From contig CM022667.1 in NCBI GenBank assembly GCA_012295275.1, positions 5,946,994 through 6,010,993 on the forward strand: a stretch of DNA of 64,000 nt, read 5' to 3'. This stretch comes from Chrysomallon squamiferum (Eukaryota > Mollusca > Gastropoda > Neomphalida > Peltospiridae). The notes beneath the pieces are model-generated. The model had not been told where the DNA came from. It did no database searches and was given only the letters and a program-made list of their open reading frames with translations. Positions 10,466 to 22,290 of this stretch are shown one piece after another. A program made the position numbers and the translations under genes. Positions within the stretch are counted from its first letter, which is position 1; every line of letters begins with the position of its first letter.

Positions 10466-13400
10466 CTGAAAAATAGTCTTGATTACACAGTTGTACAGAA
10501 GTAGTTGTGACAGTATTTCTAATAAGGTAAAAATGTAACAGCGACGATAGAGGAAACAACAGAGTTGTTCTGTTGTATCCGAGTTCTCTGATAAATCGCT
10601 GAAATAATATCTTTTTTTTAGAAACTACAACATTTCATCACAGATAGAAACCACAAATGTTAATATAAAACATGAATTATATATACGTCCAATGATTATT
10701 TTCCTTCTTAATAAATGTATCTGGTTATATGTAAAAATAAATGTAAATGCATTTTGTAGATTTTTATGTTTATTTTTTACCCCAGTAACAGATCACATCC
10801 TTTACTGATAATAAACAATGTAACATATACAAAGTACTGTAACATAACAACAAAAAACAATATTTGTATTTTATATACATATTTCTCAGTTACCCTGAAA
10901 ACAAAGATCACAGACTTACAGACGGTCTGATTTAACCGCTCAGATTCGCAGAAACTGTTTGATCTGTTACACTTTGTATTTATATACTGACCTTGACTTT
11001 GTTGAAGATCGTCATAGAGAGAAGATTCCTGTACTGCAGTGTTAAACTGTCTGAAACAAACAAACCACTGAGAAGTCGGAAATCTTGGATTTTATTTATT
11101 TAAACTAATTTAAATTTGTGTGCATTGTTATGTGTAATATTTCCTCCATATTGATTTTCAGTTTGTTTTTTTTAAATTCAAATTTTCCATATCCTTAATA
11201 TGTCAAAATAACGTAATATTTAATTAGAAATGAAAACGGCTGATATTTATTAATAATTAGTCACAAATTTGGTTTTTATTTCTTCCTTAAATTTTTACAA
11301 CTTACCTTGATGTGTACGTTTGGTCAGACTTAAACTTTTCTAAAACAAAAATAATATTAAGAATGTTAGAAATGTAAAACAACATCTCTTATTAATATAT
11401 GTTTTACAACAGTTATTTAGAATTCTTAATTATTTACTGTGATAAGCAGGATTAATAATGTTCCAGCATTTGAGGAGAAAGAATTATTGTTTATATACTG
11501 TATCTGATATCTTTTGAAGACGATAGTGTCTTTGTAAAATTTACCTTTACTCTTCCTGCAGAAAATTAAAACAATTCCTCCAATTAAAAGTTCTGTAGCC
11601 AATGTTATTCCAATTCCAACACCAATTCCTGTTCCCAGTAAACACTCTTTTCTTTCTGTACTTTCCGAAGATGATGGAACTGAAAAGAATGCGAAAATTC
11701 CTGTGCAACAGGCATAATACACACATATCTGTTTCGTTTGTTATGTTTTAAGTGCTCTTTTATATAACAGAATACACTAAACATGTAGCGTTATAGATGG
11801 AATTTACTATGCATAAAGGCAGGATGAAACATAAGCAAACACTTGAGTATGTAATATTCCATTTTTTCATTCACCATTTTAAATTAATTTGTTCCTTCTA
11901 CAAAAAGTGGACATAATAGAAATTGTTATATTACTGCAAATTAAAATATGCTCTTCTTTCACAGAAGTTTTGAAACCAACTTTGTTAAAAGCCAAAACTT
12001 GAATTAGATGTGGATAAACAGCATAAATCAATTCATATTTAAATACTATTCACATTATGTAATATTAAACAGATGGTAAAATAAATTACCAAAAATATAT
12101 AACTCTTTTTTTTTTTTCAAAAAAAACTCTTCACTTAAAAAGGTACACAAGTTTAATACAATCATTTATTTATTTCATTTATCACCTTATTTATTTATTT
12201 AAATTCTAAGTGTATTTTTAACAGAAATTAGCTACCTGTTTCATTCAGGGATAATTTCAAGATAAGCTCTTTCCTTGGTTCTCCATTTGACACAGCAACC
12301 TGATAGATTCCAAAATCTTCTTGTTTGACATTTGTCAGTTTATATTCACCTACAGCAGACACATTTGTAGTGTTTACAGGTTGTATAGATCCAAGACTTT
12401 TATTGTTTACATCTGTGAATTTATACCAGGTAAATGTTGGAACTGGATTGGCAATCACAGAAATGTGTAGAGTTACATTTCCACCTTCTACAGCAGCAAA
12501 TTTGTCCTGAACTGTAACTCGATGATCCAGTCTTGGTGAACCTATAGGAAATAATGTTCTTGTTACTAACATACAAATGATAAAATAAAATAAATTTAAA
12601 TTAAATAATTGTATTTAGTGACTTACATGTAACATTAAGCTGCATACTTTGTCTGACATCAGACTTGATGTTGTTTCCTGCTTCACAAGTGTAAAATCCT
12701 GTATCCAGACATTCAGCTTCATTCCAGCTGTACTCCACTGACTTGGAGTTTTTCACTTCACGTAGAATGTGTGAGTTGTTTAACAGTTTGATGTGAGATG
12801 CTGGATTACTGTCAACTTCACATCTTAGATACGTAGGAGTCAGTTCATCAACTGTTATCTTTGTAGACTTTGAGTTTAAAGTGAAAGAAGTTACTGAAGT
12901 CTGATCTGTAACAAGTAAAAACAATATGTTGTATTTTGTCAAAAAGCGTTCATTATTAAGTAAGAAGGTTTATACTCATGAAGTGGACAATTGTTTTAAT
13001 CATTTATTTACTCGGTTTTTAATTAATCATTTCAATTTTTTATATGTAAGATTACATGCTTTAAATAATTGAAATTAGTCATGGTTCTACAAACGTCTTT
13101 GAAGTCACTGAACGAAAAGCAGGGTCTACAGGAAATATAATTGAAAACCTGTTCTATAATATCAATCTGAAATAATAAGTGAATATCATGTGAACTCAAC
13201 CTGAACATAATTATATCTATCTATCTGCCTATCTGTCTGTATGTGTAATACAGATTATTTGTAATAGTTAATAATCCCATTTAATGCCAGGAAAATACAG
13301 TTAGTTGCATTGATAGTGGTAAATGGTTTGGAGGTGATGGTGGCAATGGACAAAGGGGATTAACTCTAGGTGAGTGGCCCAGTCCAGTATAAGCGGCACA

Positions 13401-16400
13401 TACGCCAGAAATCAGTCGATTCCATTCAACAGCCATTACAGCCACTGCAGAACAAATTCCCACCCACCAACAACATAAATATGAATGTCATATTCATAAC
13501 ACTGTTCTCGAGTTTTTCAATTTTGCACGGATTAACAGCAACAGAATCCTGTTGACCAGAGCATGAAAGCCAGATCGACAAGATGCCACCATCATCATCG
13601 GCATCATGATCAAGGACTGCCGGTTGAAAAAAGTAAAACCAAATGAATAACAATTCATTTTCCTACAATATAAAAAATGTAATGGGTTCAGACAATTTAT
13701 TTTGTCTCACTAATGGTGGGACACCTAGGGGACATCTACAGAGCAAAGTTTCATGTGGCTCAGGTTAGGTTCCACCTACTGAACCACAGGGAACAGATCC
13801 AAGGATTCACTGAAGTATGCCAGAGGAATCCACTCCACCTTTGGGGCCGAAGGGAAATGGTTCATTCCCACCCATGAATTTTGCCGAGGGGGTTAAGGTA
13901 ATGTAGATATTTGCCAATTCTCTGACTTAAAGGTCAGGAGCACTGACGAGTCACATACATATCATATCATAAGGGCAATCGGTGAGTCTCCAGGGGTCCC
14001 AGGTTATTTATAAATTCTTCTTTGGAATTTCTCTTGCTTCTCAACTCATATGATAATTAATATACACATTTTTATTTTATTTTACTTTATTTATTTTTTA
14101 TTTTTATTTTTTTTACTGATTTTTTTTACTGATTTATTTATTGAATTTTGAAAAAAATTTATCTGCCAACTTGAACAAAATCTCTTGTTCCTCTTGTCCA
14201 CTTTACGATGTATTACAAAACACATATTTTTATTTGGAATTTGTTGATTCCTTCTAATTTAAACGTTTAAGTTTGTATAAACATGAGCTATGCAACTCTT
14301 GTTTTCATTAAATTCATTCATTTACGTTTTTACACAAACTAACAGGGTAAGAAAGAGAAAATAATATATACATTTTTAAAATTTATATATTTTTTAAACA
14401 GCTAAACTGAACATTATTACAGCTGTGTACCTCAAAATATTAAAACTTCAAAATAACTATAAACATTATAAACATGAATCTGATTTTGACAAATCTTTTA
14501 CAACTGAATCTTTTGCCACCATTTTCATTTCTTTCTTTTTGTTTCTGCTTCTTCTTTTTTCTTCTTTTTCTTTCTTTTCAACTAGTATAATTTTAAAAAA
14601 GTATTTGTATAACGTTGTTTTATTTAATTAGTATTATTTTTTTTTAATAAGTATATAATATATAATATTTTTCTATAAGAACATTTTTCATTTCATTATA
14701 CATTTATATATTTGTCAAAACATTTCTTAATGTTAAAGTATAAACCCTATTTAGGAAATCAAATTCTGTAAGTTTACTTACATTGAACATCCAAGATAAC
14801 AGTTTTGTTTTTTGACTTGTTTGTGTTTACATTGGTGACAATACACACACAGACTCCAGCCTCTGTTCTGTGTATTTGTGTAAAAGAAAGTACGTCATCG
14901 TTTATTTCCTTTGTCTGACACTTCCACTTGTAAGAGCAGACTTCACCACAGTCTGCCTCACACAAAACAGCCACGTTTTTACCTTCTACTATCTGTACTG
15001 GTGAACTTCTGTTCAGTTTAACGTTTTCTGGACCATCTGAAAATGCAGTTAAATTAATTAATAATTATTGCTCTCTGTATTAAAACAGTGTACATGAATA
15101 TGTGTGTGAGGGTGTGTGTTCCCAAAGAAGAGAGAAATGTTTTATTTAATGATCATGAAGACAAAGAAAAGAAAACAACATACTTTCAAGTGATTAATTT
15201 TTGTGTTATTGTTTTGTTATTTTTTTTTTTTTTTTACCAATTTTAAGTAACAAAGTACAATGCATAAAAAGGGTTCAGTTATCAAGGATCTCGTACTGTT
15301 ATTATTTGTAGCAGTGGAATACTCTATTAGAAAGTGGACACATTTTATTGTTCTTCACAAAATATTTTGTTTTAATGTGTGATCAAACAAATTTTTAAGA
15401 CCGTATATGCATTTCTAAACAAAGACATATGTTATTTTTCATTTCTCTAATAATCCTGTTTTAATACAAATTAAACAAAAGCCAGATTATTGCTGCTTCT
15501 ACAAACAGCCTTCAACTTTTGTTTTTCTTTGTAAATATCAAGCAAATTCAAAGAAACATATGCAACTGTCAGTATGTCATCTTAATTAAATTCAGTTTGT
15601 GATGCAAGAAAACTGAAATATGCAAATATTTTTAACAATACTATTTTTTTGTTTTATTTTGCATAGAGCTATTACTGGACATCTATCAACAACAACATCA
15701 TCAACATTAACAACAACAACAATAATAATAATAATAATTAAAATAATTATATAAAATAATTTGAAAACATACAAAAAATTAATTTAGATCAATTATAAAT
15801 ACATAAATTTCTAAGATTATTTTTAAACAAAACTCACAGTATACTTTCAGAGTGAAACTTTTAGTGAGAGATTTGGCTGAGACTCTGTTAGTCACAGTAC
15901 ATGTGTACTTCTGTCCTGTCTGGTTTCTTCTCACATTTGTAACACTGACCTGAGACCCTGACTCAGTCTGTTGATTGTTAAGTGACCAGGAAAACAAACA
16001 TGGCGGCTTGCAGACAGCAACACAGTTTACATTCAAATCATCTCCTTCTTCAACATTTCCTGGTGAAGTCAGCTCTACACTGTCTGGTCCACCTAAAAAT
16101 AAAATAATAATACTTCAAATAATAACAATAATAATAATAAAAAATAATAAAAAATACTGCTACTACTACTACTAATAATAATAATAAAAAATTTAACATG
16201 TGATCTTTTAATTTGCTAAAGATAACTTCCATTAATGACCATATGTTAAGGTGTATATTACATTTGCTGATATGTAATATGCATTAGAATAAACAATTAC
16301 TGCTTTTATAACAAAAAAATGTTTTCTAGAACTATGCTAATTTTTAATTTCAATGATGGTTTAACCTGAGACAAAAGTTAGAAATGCAAGGTAAGACAAA

Positions 16401-18604
16401 GACCCCAGTCAGAAAACTGTATAGGACAAAAGACACTCCATACTGTTTCTCATCTGAACTTTTGAATTGTTTCCATTTTGTAAAATCTGTCAAGATTATA
16501 TCATTAATATTTTCAATTTAATTTTTTGGGAGTGAGAATCTATATATTATTTATTTGTAATCTTAGTACAAAGTGCTTTCGGAAATTATAGTCAGTTTTC
16601 AAAGATACATTATTATGCTTTGATATAAAATATCATTTGAAACTGTATCCTTAACCCTAATTATGATTATTAGTAATTAATTATGTTGGTTAAACATATT
16701 AAATTGATGAACATGCCATTATTATTCTGATTTCGATAAAGAGATGTAGTATATATAATTTAGGCAGTTTGTAGCAGAGCTATCTATGGGTGGGCAGTTT
16801 GTCAAACATTGTTTAGTGTTGTTTTTCTCTGGGGGCTTTTGTTCTACAAAAATCCACTGAGGAAGCTTATGTCCTACAAACTATTTAACCTTATATATAT
16901 ATATGGACACTTGCTTGCACATATATACACATACACACACATATATTCTCAGACCTCCTTTCATGTACACAATCACAGACAAACAAGATTTTCAGAATGG
17001 CAGATTTTTTGAGCTCGAGCTACAGGTTTGTAGTCATGAAAAAAAAAAAAAAAACTATTTGACTGAAAACTAGCACTATTTGTAAATAAGAGATTATTAT
17101 GAAGTAGATCTAATTTTCTGAAATGCACCATTATTTTTATCATTATTTAATGTATTTGAACCTAGTAGTTAATAATACAAATTAAACTTGACACTAGTAT
17201 AAACTAAACTATTAATAAACCTAAACTCTGATTATTCACCTGTGTTTGTTTGGTGATCAGCTGTTTTACTCCTGTACAAGTATTAATTATATTGTACACC
17301 TATTTTTTTTATTCTTTAATAAAATAGCAAAATAAATATCAACTATTTATGAGCTGATACAATTTTCTTTTTTTCTTTTCTTTGATCGTCTTGCAATACT
17401 TGAAGTTTATCAAAGTGGAATTGATATAATAGCAAAAAAAAAAAAAATAATTAAGTAATTAATAAAAATAAAAATAAAAATAATAATAATAAATAACATT
17501 AGAATAATTATAAATCAAAAATGTCTTTCTTCCTTGTTCATTTTATTAAAACTGTACAAAGAAATGTATATTAACATTGTTCAAAAATGTATACAATACA
17601 AATGTCCAAATATATGTACATTAACACTGTAGAAAGAAATAATTTTGACATTACACAGATATATGTATATCAACATTGTATAAAGATATATTTATTTCAG
17701 AGTAATCAATGGATGGGTCATTTTTCTTCAAAGCAAACAAAAATAGCACATCAAAACAGTACATGATAGTCTATGATCTTCAATTTTCATAATGATTATC
17801 ATAATGATAATAACAATAAACATAATAAACAAATCTTAAAACAAATTATATTAAAAAAAAAAGTATGATTCTTTCAACATATTACAATTAATCTAAAATT
17901 GTGCTGCCAATCAGATACACTAAATTTAATTATTATATTTATCATTCACTGTTTCAGGGAATATAGTTTAATTCATTTTATGAATACATTTTATTTTCTT
18001 ACTACAAATAATATCTTTGTTATAAAAATATAATTATTTACTTACTGCTCATTTCTAATCTCAGTGTGTTACTGGACTCTCCACCAGTATTCAGTTTACA
18101 AAACCAGTCTGTGACATCCTGATCTGAAGCTTTGTTAATTGTCAGAGAATACTTCTTAGTGGTTGATAGTCTGCTGTTTGTCCCATCTCCACACTCTACA
18201 GAATAACTCTGTCTGTCAGCTGGATAACTCCACACAGAACACTGATCTAATTTCTGTTTGAGTGAAGCAAAACTCCCACTACCACCATCTTTAAAAAATA
18301 CTATTCTGTCTTGAAGATTTTCAGCACCTGACACTGTACAAGTCAGAGTAAACTGTTTGTCTTTGACTAAATGAGATGAAGATCCAGACAAAGTCAGTGA
18401 AACACAATCTGTAAAATAAAAGATAAAATCTTTGTTTTCAGTATATCTGTTTCTTCTTAGTTTCTCAGATTGTTTCTTCTTCTTTTTAATAACATTATCA
18501 TTCAATTTTTAATTTGGAAACTATTTAGTATCTGGTTATTTCACAAAATAAGTATTTAGAGGGAGTTGTTCATTTACAATATTTCATTACACTAAATCCA
18601 ATTA

Positions 18605-18659
<55 letters not shown>

Positions 18660-18679
18660 GCAATAACAATAATAATAAC

Positions 18680-18725
<46 letters not shown>

Positions 18726-21248
18726 CCTCTTTTATGTCTAAAATGAACAGATTTCTAGAATGACAACTGCATCAAGTATAAAATATATTACAGAGATATA
18801 TGATAGAGTTCAGTATGTCCACTTGGATTAGGTGGGAAAAATACTTTTGTTACATTACTGCTTGATGCCAAATGTGTTTTGATGGTTAGCTATAGTCAAG
18901 CATACATTTTGAACAAATGCAGAGCAATGACATTAGAGAAAGCTGGTGCTTTATTGTTAAATGAAAGAGGTTTTTTTATTTGTCTTTTTTGCTCTTATAT
19001 ATCCTTTTGAAGAACTTCACTATCTGTAACAATGGAAGTTCTGGTAAATGGGTTTTGAGGTTTGTATGTTAAATTATTAATTAGTCTTTTATTAAAACAA
19101 GCATTTTTCTAAGAATTTACTAACAAAATTAATTTTATCTAATGGATATGTGTTCTAGTAGGGAAATGACACTGATTAACGTATTACACTGTAAACTGTT
19201 TTATTTTTAAACAAGTCTGAAATTTTGTTATTGTTTAGTTTTATAGAAAAGAGTGAACACAGGATTCAGAAACAGTGAAACTGAAACGTGACTACTTTGT
19301 GTTGTATCCTCCCATCCCACTTGTCACACATCTTACAACAATACAGCTGAGTGAACTCCTAACTACCTGAGTGAACTCCTAACTACCTGAGTGAACTCCT
19401 AACTACCTGAGTGAACTGCTAACTATCTGAGTGAACTCCTAACTATCTGAGTGAACTCCTATCTGAGTGAACTCCTATCTGAGTGAACTCCTAACTACCT
19501 GAGTGAACTCCTAGCTACCTGAGTGAACTCCTAACTACCTGAGTGAACTCCTAACTATCTGAGTGAACTCCTACCTGAGTGAACTCCTAACATTTTACTA
19601 CCTTTTTTTTTTATTTTTTTTTTTTCACTAAATACATATTTTCTTTCATGATAATATTATTTTATTTGTAAGTGAAAATGTCATTGTTAAATAGCACATT
19701 CTGGTTGCTCTTAATAATTTTCCTTGAACATACAAAGATAAAAACTGATAAGAGATTTAGAATTTGTATTTTTCTAATATAAAGGTATTTTCTAAATAAC
19801 AGGTGTTTTTTTATCAGAATGAAAAGACGTGTATGAAACTAAAGACGTTATTTTTAATGTTGCTTTTCACTGAACCAAATCAGAGACACAGATTACAACT
19901 AGAAAGTGAAGTGATCAGAAACTAGAGAACTTAAGTTGATGTTACTGACTGACTTAAATGAATTTTGATAAGCAGATGTTTACAATTTATGTTTTAATGG
20001 ACACTGGTATTTAGTGGGAATAACCCAGTGGGGGGGGTTGTCCTCCTTCATACAAACTATTTCCTTAAACAAAATCATGTTGAAAAAAACAACCAGAACA
20101 AAAAAGCAAACAAATAAAATAAAATAATGTTAACAATAACAATAATAATAAAGTAACCCTGGTTTGATATCTAAAATAATCAGATTTCTAGAATCACAGC
20201 TGCCACATTTGGAATACAGATTTCAGTGAGATTTGCCAGAGTTCAGTTTGTGCACATTTTTGTTTTATTTTGTTTCTTCCTCTTCACCTTTTACAATTTG
20301 CCTTAAATATTGTCTGAAGAACTTTAATAGCAGTAACATTGAAAGTTTTGGTGAAAGGGGTTTCAGATTTTGTATTTCTTTCTGTGTTAAATTATTAATT
20401 ACATTTTTTATTAAAACAATCATTTTTCTATGAATTTAAAACATAATTAGTTTTATCAAATGGAACACATACTTTTGAAAAAAAAAAAAAAAACCTATTA
20501 ACATATCACACTCTAAATTTAGATTTTTGTAAACAAGTCTGAGTCTTTTATGTAAAAGATAAACTGAACATAACAGGATACAGTGACACTGAAACTCATA
20601 TGTAACTAATTTGTACAGTGTCCTCTCATTTGTCACACATCTGATAACAACACATCTCATGGCTGAGTGAACTGCTGACTATATTGTCTCTACCTAGCAC
20701 AGAATAATGGACTCATCTTCCTGTAGGTTATAGAGTCAGCTTAGGGAATAATTAAACAAACCTCTACTAACAATTAAACACAAACACTGAACAGATATTA
20801 TGTTAACATCCATAACATTACACATTCAGACACATAACACAAAGCTAATATGAATGATACATGGAGCTCTAGAGCGTATATTAGAGTGTTACAGTACATA
20901 TCAGTTTATAAATGTGTTCAGCGAAGTTAAATTATTGTGGTTTGATTACTTAGTCACTAAGCTGTCTAGGGGAGACAATCCTTTCTACTGCATGTGAATA
21001 TATTTATCCCTAGTCTATACACATTGATAATCAAACAACAATTAAACTTTTATCTAAACTGTGCAATATCTTTAAAACCTTCTCTTTTAAATAATATTTT
21101 TAGACAATTAAGATGAAATAATAAGTAAAATATGTTTTGGTATTAATTATTAAGTCTAATAGAATATCAGTAAAAATAAATAAATTATCAATGATGATAG
21201 ACATAAAATTAAATATTTATTTGTTTTTCATGTTATTTTAGTCTTAAA

Positions 21249-21302
<54 letters not shown>

Positions 21303-22005
21303 CAAATCAAAAATTAAAATGTAAAAAAGTGTATCAAATCTTTTATAAATATCAGAAGTTTGTACTTATAAATAATTCTTTTCTGCAGTTTGTGAATATT
21401 TTAAAAATTACTACATAACAATTAATTATTTAAAAACAGATAAAATGTTTTTAGCTAAATTATTTTCACAGGCAGAAGTATTAAATGTAATTATGTATTC
21501 ATAATTTAAATGTGACCAAAATTATGCCTGGTTACTAACAGATGTTGTTGAATCCTACAAAACGTATCATATTTATCTGAAAATTAATAAATATATCTAA
21601 ACTGTAATCAGAGAGGAATATGTCAGAGGATGTCACAGATCAAATCAGATTTTAATTCTTACTTTTCAGAGGAATATCTTTAAACCTGAAATAATTATAG
21701 AACGTTTAATTAATAGTGTTAATTTTATTATTATTATTGTTTTAATATTAAATTAATTTTCAATTTCACATGTTCTACTTTAATTCCATACTTTTAAAAA
21801 ATAATTATAAAACAATAAATAAATAAAATAAGGAAAAGGAGGTAGCTACAGTGACTCTGAATTAAAGTAAAATAATTTTCACAGCTGACAAGCAATCGAG
21901 ACAGAGAGTCAAGAAGTTTTAACATTTTGTAAATTTACCTGAATACGTAACACTGTTCAAGACGAACACCATGAAAATCAGTTTCTTATCAACCGTCGAA
22001 AACAT
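10356..22005 (-). CDS. Gene 2: complete four-plus-one Ig-domain receptor with ITAM-like tail, lacking FN3 (620 aa)
   Basis: Exons in transcript order: SP 21939-22005, A 18046-18408, B 15838-16092, C 14782-15036, D 12627-12905, E 12236-12541, TM 11545-11679, H 11306-11339, I 10992-11050, J 10356-10465. They sum to 1863 nt, an intact frame ending in TGA. Residues by my count: leader 1-22, A 23-143, B 144-228, C 229-313, D 314-406, E 407-508, membrane span about 522-549 with Glu538 inside it, then a 70-residue tail. Tail tyrosines are Y562, Y577 (SLYDDL), Y596 and Y607 (YSSL-x7-YSVL) and Y613 (VYENS). E splices directly to TM, because the FN3 exon present in genes 3 to 5 survives here only as a relic at 11961-12012. 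This is probably a type I plasma membrane receptor signalling through SH2 proteins. The ligand is unknown. Confidence 0.85.
11545..11679 (-). CDS. Gene 2 transmembrane exon with intramembrane glutamate
   Basis: 135 nt, phase 1-1. A Ser/Glu-rich stalk (PSSSESTER) leads to Cys521, then a glycine-rich span GTGIGVGIGI, TLATELLIGG and IVLIFC, with the basic stop RKSK. Glu538 lies mid-membrane, as in genes 4 and 5. In gene 3 the position is Ile. Confidence 0.85.
11961..12012 (-). pseudogene. Decayed FN3 exon fragment in the E-TM intron of gene 2
   Basis: About 50 bp here match the 3' part of the gene 3 FN3 exon (26895-26945), including a shared run TTGTTAAAAGCCAAAACT. The rest of the domain, its acceptor and its donor are gone. 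It sits exactly where the FN3 exon should be, so gene 2 lost FN3 by deletion and decay. Confidence 0.75.
12236..12541 (-). CDS. Gene 2 domain E exon (cysteine-less Ig fold)
   Basis: 306 nt, phase 1-1. It has the I-set pattern GGNVTLHISVIANPVPTFTW and EDFGIYQVAVSN, but both canonical disulfide positions are non-Cys (Ile in HISVI, Val in YQVAV). The same replacements occur in the E exons of genes 3, 4, 5 and 7. Confidence 0.85.
13265..14015. repeat. Less AT-rich island in the C-D intron of gene 2, probable inserted element
   Basis: About 750 bp with clearly higher GC and more varied sequence than the flanking AT-rich intron. The island is absent from the C-D introns of genes 3, 4 and 5. It has no open frame with a domain and no terminal repeat that I can define. 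A short palindrome (CAACAGAATCCTGTTG) occurs near 13538-13553. It is probably an interspersed non-autonomous repeat, family unknown. Confidence 0.4.
18046..18408 (-). CDS. Gene 2 domain A exon (variable N-terminal Ig-like domain)
   Basis: 363 nt, aligned without gaps to the gene 1 exon 5896-6258. Divergent stretches lie around the KDGG loop (GGSGSFASL), around CSVWSYPAD, and after the F strand (WFCKLNTGGESSNT). The remaining framework is nearly invariant. Confidence 0.85.
18606..18722. repeat. (AAT)n microsatellite in gene 2 intron 1
   Basis: About 115 bp of AAT units with a few AAC interruptions. Confidence 0.9.
18730..20690. repeat. Duplicated segment inside gene 2 intron 1
   Basis: The segment 18730-19345 and the segment 20150-20680 are diverged direct copies. 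They share AGATTTCTAGAAT, TTAAATTATTAATTA and TTTTATTAAAACAA blocks in the same order, and both end in CATCT..TACAACA-like sequence and GAGTGAACT. Only the first copy has expanded into the minisatellite at 19346-19590. No gene is seen in it. Confidence 0.65.
19346..19590. repeat. Minisatellite, 13 units of 15-20 bp
   Basis: The unit is CTGAGTGAACTCCTAACTAC. Full 20-bp and shortened 15-16-bp (CTGAGTGAACTCCTAT) units alternate, and a C/T difference at the unit end recurs, so it shows higher-order variation. The related position at 20665 carries a single unit. Confidence 0.92.
21247..21302. repeat. (AAT)n microsatellite
   Basis: About 56 bp of AAT units in gene 2 intron 1. Confidence 0.9.
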
Positions 22006-22290
22006 AGTTTATTAATTATAAATACTGACAAAGTTTTAAATTAAAAATTTCCTTCTCACAACAACAAACGACGTTTTCTGCTCGCAGTTCACTTCCTGGT
22101 TTGTTTTTGTCAAAATGTATACATCTCTCCGGATTTAGTTAACGCAGTAACATCCGATTTTCCATCTGAAGTTTCTGAATTATGGTGAATAAATAGCATG
22201 TGAGTCCTTGCTTTTTGTAACAGTGACATGCGATCTTTTGATACCGCAGACTAATGCAACGCGAACTGCCTCTGTTTACATTATTGAGTA
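21930..22290 (-). promoter_or_regulatory. Conserved 5' flank of gene 2
   Basis: It aligns with the gene 1 flank. CCAGGAAGTGAAC occurs on the gene strand about 90 bp before the ATG (22087-22098), a good ETS site and a one-mismatch version of GGAANNGAAA. The leader exon is the only ATG in the conserved block. Confidence 0.45.

Noticed and set aside
12325-12510. Open frame antisense to domain E, repeated at 38920-39120, 50410-50610 and 61809-61994
   Set aside because: It is the shadow of the conserved E exon on the other strand. Its conservation follows from the true exon.
13940-13990. CTGACGA resembling the hammerhead ribozyme core CUGANGA
   Set aside because: No matching GAAA core or closing stems were found at the required spacing.
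19346-19590. Regular repeats that could suggest a CRISPR array
   Set aside because: Units are contiguous with no unique spacers, and the sequence is eukaryotic. It is a minisatellite.
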